This document shows, one piece after another, positions 19,208 through 27,861 of a stretch of 64,000 bases of DNA (within the stretch, counting starts at the first letter, position 1; each line of letters starts with the position of its first letter). Origin of the DNA: CAYVUI01 sp964454745. Lineage in GTDB: Bacteria; Planctomycetota; Phycisphaerae; Sedimentisphaerales; Anaerohalosphaeraceae. The stretch is taken from contig CAYVUI010000002.1 of the NCBI GenBank assembly GCA_964454745.1, forward strand, positions 1-64,000, written 5' to 3'. The translations under genes were made by a program, and so were the position numbers. The notes under the pieces are model-generated. The model was not told the origin of the DNA. It saw nothing but the letters and a program-made list of their open reading frames with translations, and made no database searches.

Positions 19208-20986
19208 TTACGTCGCCACGCTATACAGCGACTTCATCTGGTCATCAATCTTGTTGTAAATTTCCTTAATTTTATCCATCTCTTCGTGCGAGATATATTT
19301 CGAACGGCCGATCTCGTCGCGAATCTCCAGCTTAAAGATTTCCGCCGGATCGACGTCGTTTTCAATCGCCCGCAGGCCCTGTTCATGGAAGTGCAGAACC
19401 AGGCCCATCATTTCATACTGCTTTTCCAGCGGCGTAAATGTATCAATCGGGTGGAACGCGTTCTGGTGCAGGAAATCTTCACGAATTGACTTGGCCGTTT
19501 CCAGGGCCATCCGGTCCTGTGCGGACAATGCCTCGGCACCAACCAGGCGAACGATTTCGCTAAGCTGGGCTTCCTGTTCGAGCAGGTTCATTGCCTTTTG
19601 CACCATCTCAGAGAACTTTTCACCCATATCCGCATCTTCAAACGCACCCGACTGGTACTGCTTGTAGAACGAATAACTCGTCAGCCAGTCAATCGCGGGA
19701 AAGTGACGCTGCTGGGCCAGCCGCGACTGAAGCGACCAGAACACCTTGACCACGCTAAGCGTCGCCTGCACAACCGAGTCCGAAAGGTCACCACCGGGAG
19801 GGCTCACCGCCCCGATCACCGAAAGCGTCCCCTCACGGTCCGGGCTGCCGGCACACTGGACACGCCCCGCACGCTCATAGAACGATGCGATCCTCGCACC
19901 GAGATACGCCGGGTATCCCTCTTCCGCGGGCATTTCTTCCAGGCGGGTTGAAATTTCACGCATCGCCTCGGCCCAGCGGCTGGTACTGTCCGCCATCAGG
20001 GCGACCGAAAGCCCCATATCGCGGAAATACTCCGCAATCGTAATTCCGGTATACACCGACGCCTCACGGGCCGCCACCGGCATATCCGACGTATTGGCGA
20101 TCAGCACGACACGCCGCATCAAAGGCTCGCCGCTGTGCGGGTCCTCAAGTTCCGGGAATTCCCTCAAAACGTCGGTCATCTCGTTGCCGCGCTCGCCGCA
20201 GCCGATATACACCACGATATCCGCGTCTACCCACTTGGCCAACTGGTGCTGCACCACGGTCTTGCCCGTACCAAAAGGCCCCGGCACGCACGCCGTACCG
20301 CCCTTGGCAATCGGGAAAAAGCCGTCCACAACCCGCTGACCGGTAACCAGCACGCGGTTAGGGTTCATACGGTTTGCCGTCGGACGCGGCTGACGAACCG
20401 GCCACCGCTGCATCAGCTTGAGCGTATGTTCGCCTTTTTCACCTCGGACCACACCCACGGGCTCTTCCACGGTAAAATCGCCCTCATTGAGGCCGTCCAC
20501 CTTGCCCGAAACACCCGGGGGAACCATAATTTTATGTAAGACAAGCGAGCTTTCCTGGACCTCACCAATGATATCCCCACTGACGACATCCGTACCGTTG
20601 GCCGCGACAGGCACGAAATGCCATTTCTTCTCGCGGGAAAGGCCCGGAACATCACTGCCGCGCTTAATGCTGTCGCCCTGAAGGGCCACCAGCTCGTCGA
20701 GCGGACGCTGAATTCCGTCGTAAATACTCTCGATCAGGCCCGGGCCAAGCTCCACGCTAAGCGGCGCACCGGTATTGTGCACCTCTTCGCCGGGGCCGAT
20801 ACCCGTTGTATCCTCATACACCTGAATACTCGCAAGTTCGCCGTGCAGTTCGACAATCTCGCCCACGAGTTTGTCGCCGCCTACGCGAACCACGTCGTAC
20901 ATTTTCGCGCCGATCATACCCTGAGCCACTACCACGGGACCCGCTACTTTAATGATCTTGCCGATACCAAGTTTCGATTCACTCAT
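19208..20986 (-). CDS. ntpA: V-type ATP synthase subunit A (catalytic)
   Basis: Catalytic subunit that hydrolyses or makes ATP. The N-terminal beta barrel is followed by the non-homologous insertion characteristic of V/A-type A subunits (about residues 115-195). The P-loop GPFGTGKT is at 236-243, then [14 protein letters not shown] with the catalytic Glu, and [11 protein letters not shown] further on. At 592 aa the length is standard for the family and longer than F-type beta. It is preceded by the F subunit gene (63-nt gap) and followed by B. No truncation or missing active-site residue is visible. Confidence 0.98.
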   Translation of the reverse strand: MSESKLGIGKIIKVAGPVVVAQGMIGAKMYDVVRVGGDKLVGEIVELHGELASIQVYEDTTGIGPGEEVHNTGAPLSVELGPGLIESIYDGIQRPLDELVALQGDSIKRGSDVPGLSREKKWHFVPVAANGTDVVSGDIIGEVQESSLVLHKIMVPPGVSGKVDGLNEGDFTVEEPVGVVRGEKGEHTLKLMQRWPVRQPRPTANRMNPNRVLVTGQRVVDGFFPIAKGGTACVPGPFGTGKTVVQHQLAKWVDADIVVYIGCGERGNEMTDVLREFPELEDPHSGEPLMRRVVLIANTSDMPVAAREASVYTGITIAEYFRDMGLSVALMADSTSRWAEAMREISTRLEEMPAEEGYPAYLGARIASFYERAGRVQCAGSPDREGTLSVIGAVSPPGGDLSDSVVQATLSVVKVFWSLQSRLAQQRHFPAIDWLTSYSFYKQYQSGAFEDADMGEKFSEMVQKAMNLLEQEAQLSEIVRLVGAEALSAQDRMALETAKSIREDFLHQNAFHPIDTFTPLEKQYEMMGLVLHFHEQGLRAIENDVDPAEIFKLEIRDEIGRSKYISHEEMDKIKEIYNKIDDQMKSLYSVAT

Positions 20987-21049
20987 CGTCCAGGACCTTT
21001 TTCAAGTTATCTCTCACAATCGTTATACATCTTTATCTGCCCGGCGGGA

Positions 21050-21376
21050 TCAGTTGTCCGCCAGGATATTAATTCCCGTCGCCAGCTTAATCAGCTTGCC
21101 CAGGGCCTCGGTCGCATAGCCGGTCGATTCCTGTGTAAACGGAACCACCAGCACGCAAGGCGTCGCCTGGGTCTGCGTCGGGGCAAAAAACTCTTCCGCA
21201 TCCGGTGCGATATTCTCCGCCACAACGACAAGGGCATATTTATCCTTCACAATCTGCTCAGCCCTTTCCAGAACACCCTCGCGGTCTGATGGATCCACGG
21301 AAAACGTGTCCAGACCCAGCGTCGAGAACGGCATCACAAAATCATTGCTTCCAAATGCTGCGGCTTTGCCTTCCAT
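21050..21376 (-). CDS. ntpG: V-type ATP synthase subunit F
   Basis: A 108-aa protein with the Rossmann-like pattern of subunit F: FVMPFSTLGLDTF near the N-terminus, KDKYALVVVAENIAPDAEEFF, and CVLVVPFTQESTGYA near the C-terminus. It binds subunit D in the rotor and can modulate ATP hydrolysis. It sits between C and A, the same place as E. hirae ntpG, which is the F-equivalent in that naming. Identification rests on size, fold pattern and position. Confidence 0.92.
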   Translation of the reverse strand: MEGKAAAFGSNDFVMPFSTLGLDTFSVDPSDREGVLERAEQIVKDKYALVVVAENIAPDAEEFFAPTQTQATPCVLVVPFTQESTGYATEALGKLIKLATGINILADN

Positions 21377-21413
21377 ATCGCCCTTACCCTAACAATATCA
21401 CGGTTTTCCCGCT

Positions 21414-22457
21414 TTAAAAACTCTCCGGGAGACGATCCAGAATCAGCTTCGTCTCCAGTTGATTGTATTTTCCGCCAAGCACGAGCCGGACCGTCCGAAT
21501 CTCATGCTCTTTCATCAAACAATACGCCAGCACCGGCTGAGGACCGGCACTGATCGACATCGCACTCTTTAGAAAAGCAAGCTCGTAATCCTCGCATTCG
21601 CGTTCGAGGCCGATAAACGACTCCTCGCGGCGAAGATAATCCGCGCCCTTTTCCACCACGGCATGATACGGCGTCGCAAAGAACAAACTTGCCACCGATT
21701 CCATGCCCATATCCAGCCCTTCGATAAACTTGCCCGTTTCCACGAACCCGTTGTCGAAGAAAAGATCACGGCGAACCTCATCGCCCATCTTGAGCCGAAG
21801 CATCGTGCGGATATTATAAAGATCCGTACGCAGCCGAAACAGCGAACTTAAAAAGACACTGCCCTGTTTCATCGCGGCCTCAAGGCGATACTGTGCCTGC
21901 ACCCGGTCGATCTCGTAATCAATCCGGCGAATATCCCGGTTCTCATAATACCCCAGAACCGCATTTTCAACGGCGTCCTGGAGATATTCCGGCAGCCGTT
22001 CATAATTTTCCGTTTCAAAAATCTCGCCGAATTCGTCCGCATCGACCGCACCCCACTGGCTGTAGTCGTGGCCAATCTCGCGTTCGGTAACCACACGGCG
22101 AATCGCCAGGCGCATGTTCTTGAAGTCTTCTCGTGCCCGCAGCAATTCGACCTGCTTCTCATCGACCGCAAGATCGATATACAGATTCCGAACCGCCTCT
22201 CGGCGCGACAAAAGCAGTTCCTCGATCTTTGCAAAACTGCTCACCGTCTCGCCCGGGGCATATTCCGTATTGTTGAGCGTCTCGAGCGCATCTTCAAACC
22301 GGCCCGCGTTAGCCATGTCCTGGTACTGGGCCCGTGTCAGCAAATTCGCTTCGAGACAACGTACGACCGCCGTCGCATAGGCATACCGCCAGTCTTCCGG
22401 CCCGACCGGAGGCAGCGTGTGAAAATCAATCCCGGTACTGATCTGCGATTCTATCAT
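21414..22457 (-). CDS. ntpC: V-type ATP synthase subunit C (subunit d)
   Basis: A 347-aa helical funnel protein joining the rotor stalk to the membrane ring. Typical features are the early WRYAYATAVVRCLEANLLTRAQY segment, repeated three-helix bundles with FEDALETLNNTEY and RLPEYLQDAVENAVLGYYEN, and EHEIRTVRLVLGGKYNQL at the C-terminal end (compare NIRxIxxGK in the family). It begins 8 nt after the stop of subunit E, as part of the tightly packed ATPase operon. Confidence 0.93.
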   Translation of the reverse strand: MIESQISTGIDFHTLPPVGPEDWRYAYATAVVRCLEANLLTRAQYQDMANAGRFEDALETLNNTEYAPGETVSSFAKIEELLLSRREAVRNLYIDLAVDEKQVELLRAREDFKNMRLAIRRVVTEREIGHDYSQWGAVDADEFGEIFETENYERLPEYLQDAVENAVLGYYENRDIRRIDYEIDRVQAQYRLEAAMKQGSVFLSSLFRLRTDLYNIRTMLRLKMGDEVRRDLFFDNGFVETGKFIEGLDMGMESVASLFFATPYHAVVEKGADYLRREESFIGLERECEDYELAFLKSAMSISAGPQPVLAYCLMKEHEIRTVRLVLGGKYNQLETKLILDRLPESF

Positions 22458-22465
22458 GTAGTCCT

Positions 22466-23068
22466 CTATTCACTCGCTTTGCCGAAGAGAATCCCCGCGA
22501 TTTCACTTTCCATCGCGTCGCGAAGCATCGAGACAAGTACATCCGTACTTACATTTACCTGAACCTTGCCGCGGCGAAGAAGAAAACCGGCTTCAATATC
22601 CGCCCGCTCCTCCGACAGCATCAGGTTCCCTTTAAATCCGTTTACCAGCTTGCGGTTGACCTGCTTGACCAGGCCCTGGTCGATACGGGTCTCTTCCCGT
22701 CCAACCAGAACCTCCTCGTCGCCGGTCTCCACCGCCTTGACCATCAGGTTCGACATCAATTCCTTGTATGCGTGCTCATCGAGGGAATGAATCCGGTTGC
22801 GCACTTCGGTAAACACATCATTGAGAAGCTGCGCCTTTTGCGAAAGCATCTCTTTGCGTGCCTGCATGCGGCCCTGTGCCTTCATCCGCTCGATCTTATC
22901 CGCACCGCTTTCCTGCGCAAGACGCTCACTTTCCTGGCGGTATTCCGAAAGCTCGGACTCCGTCGAAGAACGCATGGAATTCGCCTTCGACTCCGCCTCA
23001 CTTCGGATCGCGTCCGCCTCGGACCGCGCCTCGTTTAGGATCTTATCTATGACCTGTTGTGCTTCCAT
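22466..23068 (-). CDS. ntpE: V-type ATP synthase subunit E (peripheral stalk)
   Basis: A 200-aa protein with a long charged N-terminal helix rich in Ala, Glu and Arg (ARSEADAIRSEAESKANSMR, continuing to about residue 90) and a globular C-terminal part containing DEEVLVGREETRIDQGLV. With subunit H/G it forms the peripheral stator stalk. It lies between K and C, as in the ntp operon. Function is clear from architecture and context. Confidence 0.92.
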   Translation of the reverse strand: MEAQQVIDKILNEARSEADAIRSEAESKANSMRSSTESELSEYRQESERLAQESGADKIERMKAQGRMQARKEMLSQKAQLLNDVFTEVRNRIHSLDEHAYKELMSNLMVKAVETGDEEVLVGREETRIDQGLVKQVNRKLVNGFKGNLMLSEERADIEAGFLLRRGKVQVNVSTDVLVSMLRDAMESEIAGILFGKASE

Positions 23069-23114
23069 CGTAATGTCCTGTTTAAACGTTTCGTTAGAAA
23101 CGAAACAAAATCAA

Positions 23115-23609
23115 TTAGCCGATCTGGATTCCGATCTGAATCACAAGCAGTGAGACCAAAAAGCCCAGAATCGCGTAGAACTCAACCATTGCCGCATAGA
23201 CAACACCGGCCTTGAACGCCATTTCCGGACGCTTGGCTGTCATCAGGATACCGCCGGCACAGGTCTTGCCCTGGTGGATCGCACTGAACATACCTGCAAT
23301 CGCCACCGGCAGACTGGCCGCGAACAGCTCCAGGCCGTTGGCCAGTGTCAGGCCGTCAATCCCGCCGCCGAACATGTTGAGCTTGAGCATCACGAACAGC
23401 GCGATAACAAAGCCGTAAATACCCTGGGTACTGGGCAGAACAACCAGCAGCATCATTGCACCATAGCGTTCAGGCTTTTCACTCAATACACCTGTTGCAC
23501 TTCGGCCCGCGATACCCAAACCTACCGCTGAACCAATACCTGTCATGAAAGCCGCAACCGCCGCTCCCAAAACCGCAAATGTCATTCCAAGATTTTCCAT
23601 GTTTTCCAT
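23115..23609 (-). CDS. ntpK: V-type ATP synthase subunit K (proteolipid), Na+-type
   Basis: Membrane rotor ring subunit, 164 aa with four transmembrane helices, so a duplicated hairpin of the 16-kDa type. The ion-site residues known from the E. hirae Na+ ATPase all appear at matching places: Leu58, Thr61 and Gln62 in LPSTQGIYGF, Gln113 in AIHQGK, and Glu143 in AAMVEFYAILGF. Only the second hairpin has the carboxylate, as in E. hirae. This predicts Na+ (not H+) translocation and one ion per 16-kDa subunit. It lies between I and E. Confidence 0.96.
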   Translation of the reverse strand: MENMENLGMTFAVLGAAVAAFMTGIGSAVGLGIAGRSATGVLSEKPERYGAMMLLVVLPSTQGIYGFVIALFVMLKLNMFGGGIDGLTLANGLELFAASLPVAIAGMFSAIHQGKTCAGGILMTAKRPEMAFKAGVVYAAMVEFYAILGFLVSLLVIQIGIQIG

Positions 23610-23674
23610 TGTGTTACCTCTCTTTCAATCGAACCTGCTTCTAAATCTTTTCTTTGGAGTAAATAAAAGTTTTG

Positions 23675-25663
23675 TTAAGAGTCCTGTTTAATGGTTACAT
23701 GCCGATAATTCCGTGACAGCGGAGAAAACGCCCGCCCGCCGCCGACCAGGAACTTCGGGAAAAATTCGACAAACTGAAGACGCAAAGAATGGACAAACGC
23801 ACTCAATACGCCCATTCCAAGGTTAAACAAATGCCCACCGACAAACAGTACCGCACCAAGGATATATCCCAAAAACGGTACTGGAATATCCATCACCAGC
23901 TTGACCAGCACATTGATCGCCATGCCGAAACCGCCGGTGACCATACCCAGCGCCATCAGGCGGACATAACTGAGTACATCCCCCACATAAAAGACAGTGC
24001 TGAACAATTGGAAAGCACCCATGCCGATCCGGCCGCCCCAGCCGCCGCTCCGCTCACTGAACAGCAAAATCACCACCGACATCGCAATGGAAATAATCCC
24101 GAAAATGCCTGAGAATCCGGCGGGAATCACCCCGGCCTTGGAAATCCCAAACAATATCAGCGAGTTCAGGAAGATAATCCATGTCAGGTGGTCGCAAAGG
24201 GCTCCCACAATGTCCTTTTGGCTCAGTTTATGGAAAAATGCCACAAAAAGCCCCACCAGGACCTGGAAATAGCCCAAACCAAGCGATATCCCGAAAAAGA
24301 TCATCGGATCCTTCATCGGGTCGAACCACATCATCTTTTCACGAATCCCGTTGATGGTCTCATGAATCCATGTATCCGCCGGAATCAGGGCTGTCAGCGC
24401 ATCGCCAAACCAGCCGCCGGTCAGGGCACCAGCCACAACCGCAAAAATCGAGCAGCCCAGCATCATCTGAAACGCCTTCTTATCGCCCTGGAACTTCTTC
24501 ATGATCCACCAGACCAGTGCGATCAGAACCAGGCCATACCCGGCATCCGTCAGGCAAATCCCAAAGAAAAGAGCAAAAAACGGGGCCAAAACCGCCGTCG
24601 GGTCTACATTCGTATATTCCGGCATCCCGTAAAGCCGTGTAATCAATTCAAACGGCCGGGCCGGCTGCTTGTTCTCGATCTCAACGGGAACCTCTTCATT
24701 TTCAGCAACATCCATCTTACCAACCGTAGAAGAGCCAAACCGTCCGACAACCTCTTCAAGCTGGCCATACTCTTTATCCTTGACCCACCCCTCAAGGAAA
24801 ATAACCCGCTCGGTTTCCGGCGCAGTATTTCGCATTTGCTCCCGTGCCAGCAGATTCCCGAAATGATCCTCCAGGATTTGCAGCTCAAGGCGTCTCTTCG
24901 CGAGTTCCTGGGCCTCTTGCTGCGATTGTGCGATTTCCTGCTCAATCGAATCGATCCGCCCCTGCACATCATCAATCAAAGACGATACCGTTCCGGTCAT
25001 CCCCTCAAAATTTACCGGCTCAAACTCTCCGGCCCGCAAAGTCTTGCCCGCATCCGCGGATAAATCCTTCAGGCAAACCACCACCCACGACTCATACGTC
25101 CCGCTTTCGCCGACCTTTTCAACAACCGCGCCAAGCTCTTCCAGCTCCAGACGCACCTCGTGGGCATGCTGAACCGGCATCAATCCCGTCATACATACCG
25201 AACTGGAAAGTGCAAAAAGCTCTTCCACCGGCGTGGTAAGCCCGCGCCACGGCATCAGGGTCGCAAGTTTGCCCCGGCATTCATCCAGCTCGTTGCCCAG
25301 CTTCTCCAACTTCCCGGAAATCTCTTCCGTACGGTCAAGCAGATTCGTCGCATCCTCACCGGTAGTCACACTCGTGTATTCGCTCTGGCCGACTTCGATC
25401 AGCGGGGCAAACAAACTGCCGCCGCCCTTTTCCGTCGCATTGGCTTCAAGAAACGCAATCGCCTTACCCAGACGAATTGTCATATCCTCGAGGTCGCGAG
25501 GACGCCCCCCCTCCGTAATGAGCTCAGGCCACTCCTTGCTTACCATCGCGCGCTCCGCGTCCAGCAGATGGACAATCCCCGCGCCCTGCAAAGCCTCAAG
25601 AAGCTCAGCGGACTCGTTACGGTGCGTCACGATCAAAACTTTGGTCATTTTCGATATTGCCAT
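23675..25663 (-). CDS. ntpI: V-type ATP synthase subunit I (subunit a)
   Basis: A 662-aa stator subunit. The first ~350 residues are cytoplasmic, with two coiled-coil arms (ELDECRGKLATL and QEIAQSQQEAQELAKRRLEL regions) that bind the E/H stalks. The remainder has about seven to eight membrane helices, beginning DPTAVLAPFFALFFGICLTD. A conserved arginine in GDVLSYVRLMALGM would face the K ring and release the bound ion. It follows the H gene and precedes K. Size and layout are normal. Confidence 0.96.
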   Translation of the reverse strand: MAISKMTKVLIVTHRNESAELLEALQGAGIVHLLDAERAMVSKEWPELITEGGRPRDLEDMTIRLGKAIAFLEANATEKGGGSLFAPLIEVGQSEYTSVTTGEDATNLLDRTEEISGKLEKLGNELDECRGKLATLMPWRGLTTPVEELFALSSSVCMTGLMPVQHAHEVRLELEELGAVVEKVGESGTYESWVVVCLKDLSADAGKTLRAGEFEPVNFEGMTGTVSSLIDDVQGRIDSIEQEIAQSQQEAQELAKRRLELQILEDHFGNLLAREQMRNTAPETERVIFLEGWVKDKEYGQLEEVVGRFGSSTVGKMDVAENEEVPVEIENKQPARPFELITRLYGMPEYTNVDPTAVLAPFFALFFGICLTDAGYGLVLIALVWWIMKKFQGDKKAFQMMLGCSIFAVVAGALTGGWFGDALTALIPADTWIHETINGIREKMMWFDPMKDPMIFFGISLGLGYFQVLVGLFVAFFHKLSQKDIVGALCDHLTWIIFLNSLILFGISKAGVIPAGFSGIFGIISIAMSVVILLFSERSGGWGGRIGMGAFQLFSTVFYVGDVLSYVRLMALGMVTGGFGMAINVLVKLVMDIPVPFLGYILGAVLFVGGHLFNLGMGVLSAFVHSLRLQFVEFFPKFLVGGGRAFSPLSRNYRHVTIKQDS

Positions 25664-25782
25664 AGTGACCCTGCCCTGTATATCAGTGTCTATCTTTCCC
25701 TAAACAGACTCCAACCGGAAAACGCCCCCCGGGAATAACAATTGAGTCCTGTTCAATACCTTCATCATAAAATAAACGGAAA

Positions 25783-26091
25783 TTACATCTTCCAAAGTCG
25801 TTCCATCACGCGGTCCACACATTCGCCAAACCGAGACCGGGCCGAAGAATCAAGAGACTCCCGCGAAGATCTGCCCTCCGCAAGAATCGCTTCTTTCTCG
25901 CTTTCCCCCTGCTGCTGGGCCTGGGAAACTGCACCATCAATCATCTGACGCCGCTCTTCTAAAGCTTCCTGTCGCATCTGCTTGCAGCTCTTCTCGGCCT
26001 GCTCGGCAATTCCCGCCGCATCACGGCGCGCCTGCTCGACAAGTTCCTTGCCTTCAGACTCCGCTTCCTTGATCTTCTTAATCAATTCCAT
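25783..26091 (-). CDS. V-type ATP synthase subunit H/G (peripheral stalk)
   Basis: A 102-aa, almost entirely helical and highly charged protein (MELIKKIKEAESEGKELVEQ, then a heptad pattern rich in Ala, Glu, Arg and Gln). This is the pattern of the small stalk subunit that pairs with subunit E. It is the first gene of the ATPase cluster, matching E. hirae ntpF by position. About 230 bp upstream separate it from the next gene; this is where the operon promoter should be, but I see only weak matches there. Confidence 0.85.
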   Translation of the reverse strand: MELIKKIKEAESEGKELVEQARRDAAGIAEQAEKSCKQMRQEALEERRQMIDGAVSQAQQQGESEKEAILAEGRSSRESLDSSARSRFGECVDRVMERLWKM

Positions 26092-26323
26092 AGCTTTTCC
26101 GTCTATTTCGTTAAAACCAGTTGCCCTTTACTACCCGTAAAAATAATCCCCTTTGACGGGAATATCAAAACCATAATTGAAAAAAATACGAAAAACAACA
26201 TTAAAAGAGCGAGTTATACATCTTTGTATTGTTTTGTTCCACCCGGAAGAACTATTGTTGTTCAACTCACCTGACTATATTGTGAAATACGGAGCAATTC
26301 TGAGAAGATAGGCAAGATAGAAA

Positions 26324-27013
26324 TCATTCCGCCTTCTTCACAAGATTTTTCAGTTCCATCCCGAAAAGAATCTGGTCAGCAATCTGCTCAATATTAAAGA
26401 TGGAATTATCCATTATGATATTAAATGCCGGTTCACGGGGATTTTTATCCTTATAATACTCCATTAAAACCTCACGCTCTTTATCCGCGTCATGAATCTT
26501 TTCAAGAGCCTGCTCGCGGCTGAGATTCTCACTTCTGCAAATTCGCGGAATCCGCCATTCGAGTGAAGCTTCCACCCGAACCGCCAGTCCGTGGTCCAGC
26601 CCAGCCGTCGCCGCGGCGCCTCCGTGGCCGACAATCACCGCATGGCCCTCAAATGCCAGTTCCCGCACCATGACGGAAATATGATTACGGATCTCGAAGC
26701 TGTCCAGGCTCTGGCTGCGTTTGACCCCCCGCAGGATATCCTTCATTAAGCTCGGTCTTGCCAGGCGTTCCTTTTCGATCTGCTCGACGCTGAGCCCGGT
26801 ATCCTCCGAAAGGCGCTCGAGCAGGTCCCGATGATGAAGCTTCCAGCCGTTGTCCCCTTCCCGGCCGTTAAGTTTTTCGACCAGGAGTTTACCGATAGCA
26901 ACACCATCACAGCCATATTGGCGGGAAATTGTCACGTAAGGGCCGGGCTCCTTCTTTTTCCCCCGCCCTGTGCCGTGCTCACGAACATAAGATGAAAGCG
27001 TCGGTTTCGACAT
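26324..27013 (-). CDS. Cytidylate kinase-like protein
   Basis: A 229-aa protein of the cytidylate kinase-like family, which is distinct from Cmk. It has VTISRQYGCDGVAIGKLLVEKL, where the P-loop is replaced by the SRQ-G-G pattern typical of this family, HHRDLLERLSEDTGLS, then FEGHAVIVGHGGAAAT and RVEASLEWRIPRI. A possible role is nucleotide or small-molecule phosphorylation; no member's substrate is firmly known to me. GGGAGA lies about 10 nt before the ATG. It is upstream of the V-ATPase operon on the same strand (232-nt gap). Confidence 0.82.
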   Translation of the reverse strand: MSKPTLSSYVREHGTGRGKKKEPGPYVTISRQYGCDGVAIGKLLVEKLNGREGDNGWKLHHRDLLERLSEDTGLSVEQIEKERLARPSLMKDILRGVKRSQSLDSFEIRNHISVMVRELAFEGHAVIVGHGGAAATAGLDHGLAVRVEASLEWRIPRICRSENLSREQALEKIHDADKEREVLMEYYKDKNPREPAFNIIMDNSIFNIEQIADQILFGMELKNLVKKAE

Positions 27014-27207
27014 CCATATCTCTCCCGATTTCGCATTTGAATGTATGCATTAAACGTACAGTGAAAATAATGCATGCCGGAATGAAAAGCAACAAAATTG
27101 GCAATTTTTATAAAATATTCCTTTTTTAAAGCCCCACAATCCCCCGAAAAAAAATAATTAAAATTTTTAGTTTTTTCCCCGGGTTTTCACTTGCCGGATT
27201 TTGGCAC

Positions 27208-27270
27208 TTATGTTAGGATAATTACTGGTCGGTACGTTCCGGGCGTTTGCCCTTGGGCTGTCAAACTCAT
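27208..27270 (-). CDS. Candidate 20-codon small ORF with perfect ribosome-binding site
   Basis: On the minus strand, GAGGAGG (27285-27279) lies exactly 8 nt before an ATG that opens a 20-codon frame, MSLTAQGQTPGTYRPVIILT, ending in TAA. It lies between the NUDIX stop and the cytidylate-kinase-like start, in the same direction, so it could be a leader peptide or small protein of that operon. The same bases read on the plus strand form a candidate structured RNA (separate entry). The two readings compete, and I cannot decide between them. Confidence 0.3.
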   Translation of the reverse strand: MSLTAQGQTPGTYRPVIILT

Positions 27271-27317
27271 TTCTTGTTCCTCCTCAAACCGGCAGCATAA
27301 GGCATACCGACCTTTTT
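27227..27317 (+). ncRNA. Candidate structured RNA with an anti-Shine-Dalgarno loop
   Basis: On the plus strand a GATAAT box (27217-27222) is followed at start-site distance by GGTCGGTA (27227-27234), which pairs perfectly with TACCGACC (27305-27312); TTTTT follows directly. Inside are GGGC-GTTT-GCCC (27241-27252) and a 6-bp stem GCTGTC (27257-27262) with GGCAGC (27291-27296), closing a 28-nt loop that contains CCTCCTC (27279-27285), the anti-Shine-Dalgarno core. A terminal stem, internal stems and a U-run at the right place fit a ~90-nt RNA. It is not SRP RNA: the GGAAG-type apical motif is absent. The -35 (TTGCCG or TTGGCA) is poorly spaced. Confidence 0.35.
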
Positions 27318-27329
27318 ACTGAGAAGGAA

Positions 27330-27788
27330 TCAGCCCAGTTTTTTCCGAGCCCATTTAACCAGAATCGGTGCGATTTCCGTATGATCAAAGGCCAATTTGG
27401 GCAAATTTTCAAGATCAAACCACTTTGCATCCGCTGCGTCGTCTCCGCCTCGGACCTCATTTCCACACCCTTCGGGTATAATCCCGCCAAAACATGTCGT
27501 GATTTGTCTCCCCCTTGGATCACGTCCAACCTTACCAAAAGTCTGTACTTGCTCCAGCTTAACTTCCGATAGTCCGGTCTCCTCCAGCAATTCTCTGGCT
27601 GCGGCATCCTCCAATTCCTCATCAATCTCGACAAAACCACCCGGAAAACACCACATTCCCTTAAAGGGGTCCTGCCCCCGCCGGACCAACAGCACCTCTA
27701 GCCGCCCGGAAGCCAAACGGAAAACCGCTGCGTCCGCTGTGACCATCATTCGAGGCCAGCGGTAGACATATCGACCTTCATATTCCAT
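27330..27788 (-). CDS. NUDIX hydrolase
   Basis: A 152-aa pyrophosphohydrolase with a complete NUDIX box, GGFVEIDEELEDAAARELLE continuing ETGL (about residues 50-73), giving the GX5EX7REUXEEXGU pattern with all catalytic glutamates. The N-terminus VTADAAVFRLASGRLEVLLV and WCFPGGFVE resemble ADP-ribose and 8-oxo-dGTP hydrolases. The substrate cannot be assigned. It is transcribed towards the cytidylate-kinase-like gene and divergent from the LPS-kinase-like gene at 27862. Confidence 0.92.
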   Translation of the reverse strand: MEYEGRYVYRWPRMMVTADAAVFRLASGRLEVLLVRRGQDPFKGMWCFPGGFVEIDEELEDAAARELLEETGLSEVKLEQVQTFGKVGRDPRGRQITTCFGGIIPEGCGNEVRGGDDAADAKWFDLENLPKLAFDHTEIAPILVKWARKKLG

Positions 27789-27861
27789 AAAAAAAGCTAA
27801 CCAGAAACACCACCGTTTGTCGAATTAATTCCCAAATCAATTTCCAAAACCGACATAAAAA

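Noticed and set aside
18136..19269. Plus-strand 377-aa frame opposite V-ATPase B
   Set aside because: Shadow of a highly conserved gene; no start signal.
27227..27317. SRP (4.5S) RNA
   Set aside because: Terminal stem and size fit, but the conserved GGAAG-type apical loop motif is absent on both strands.
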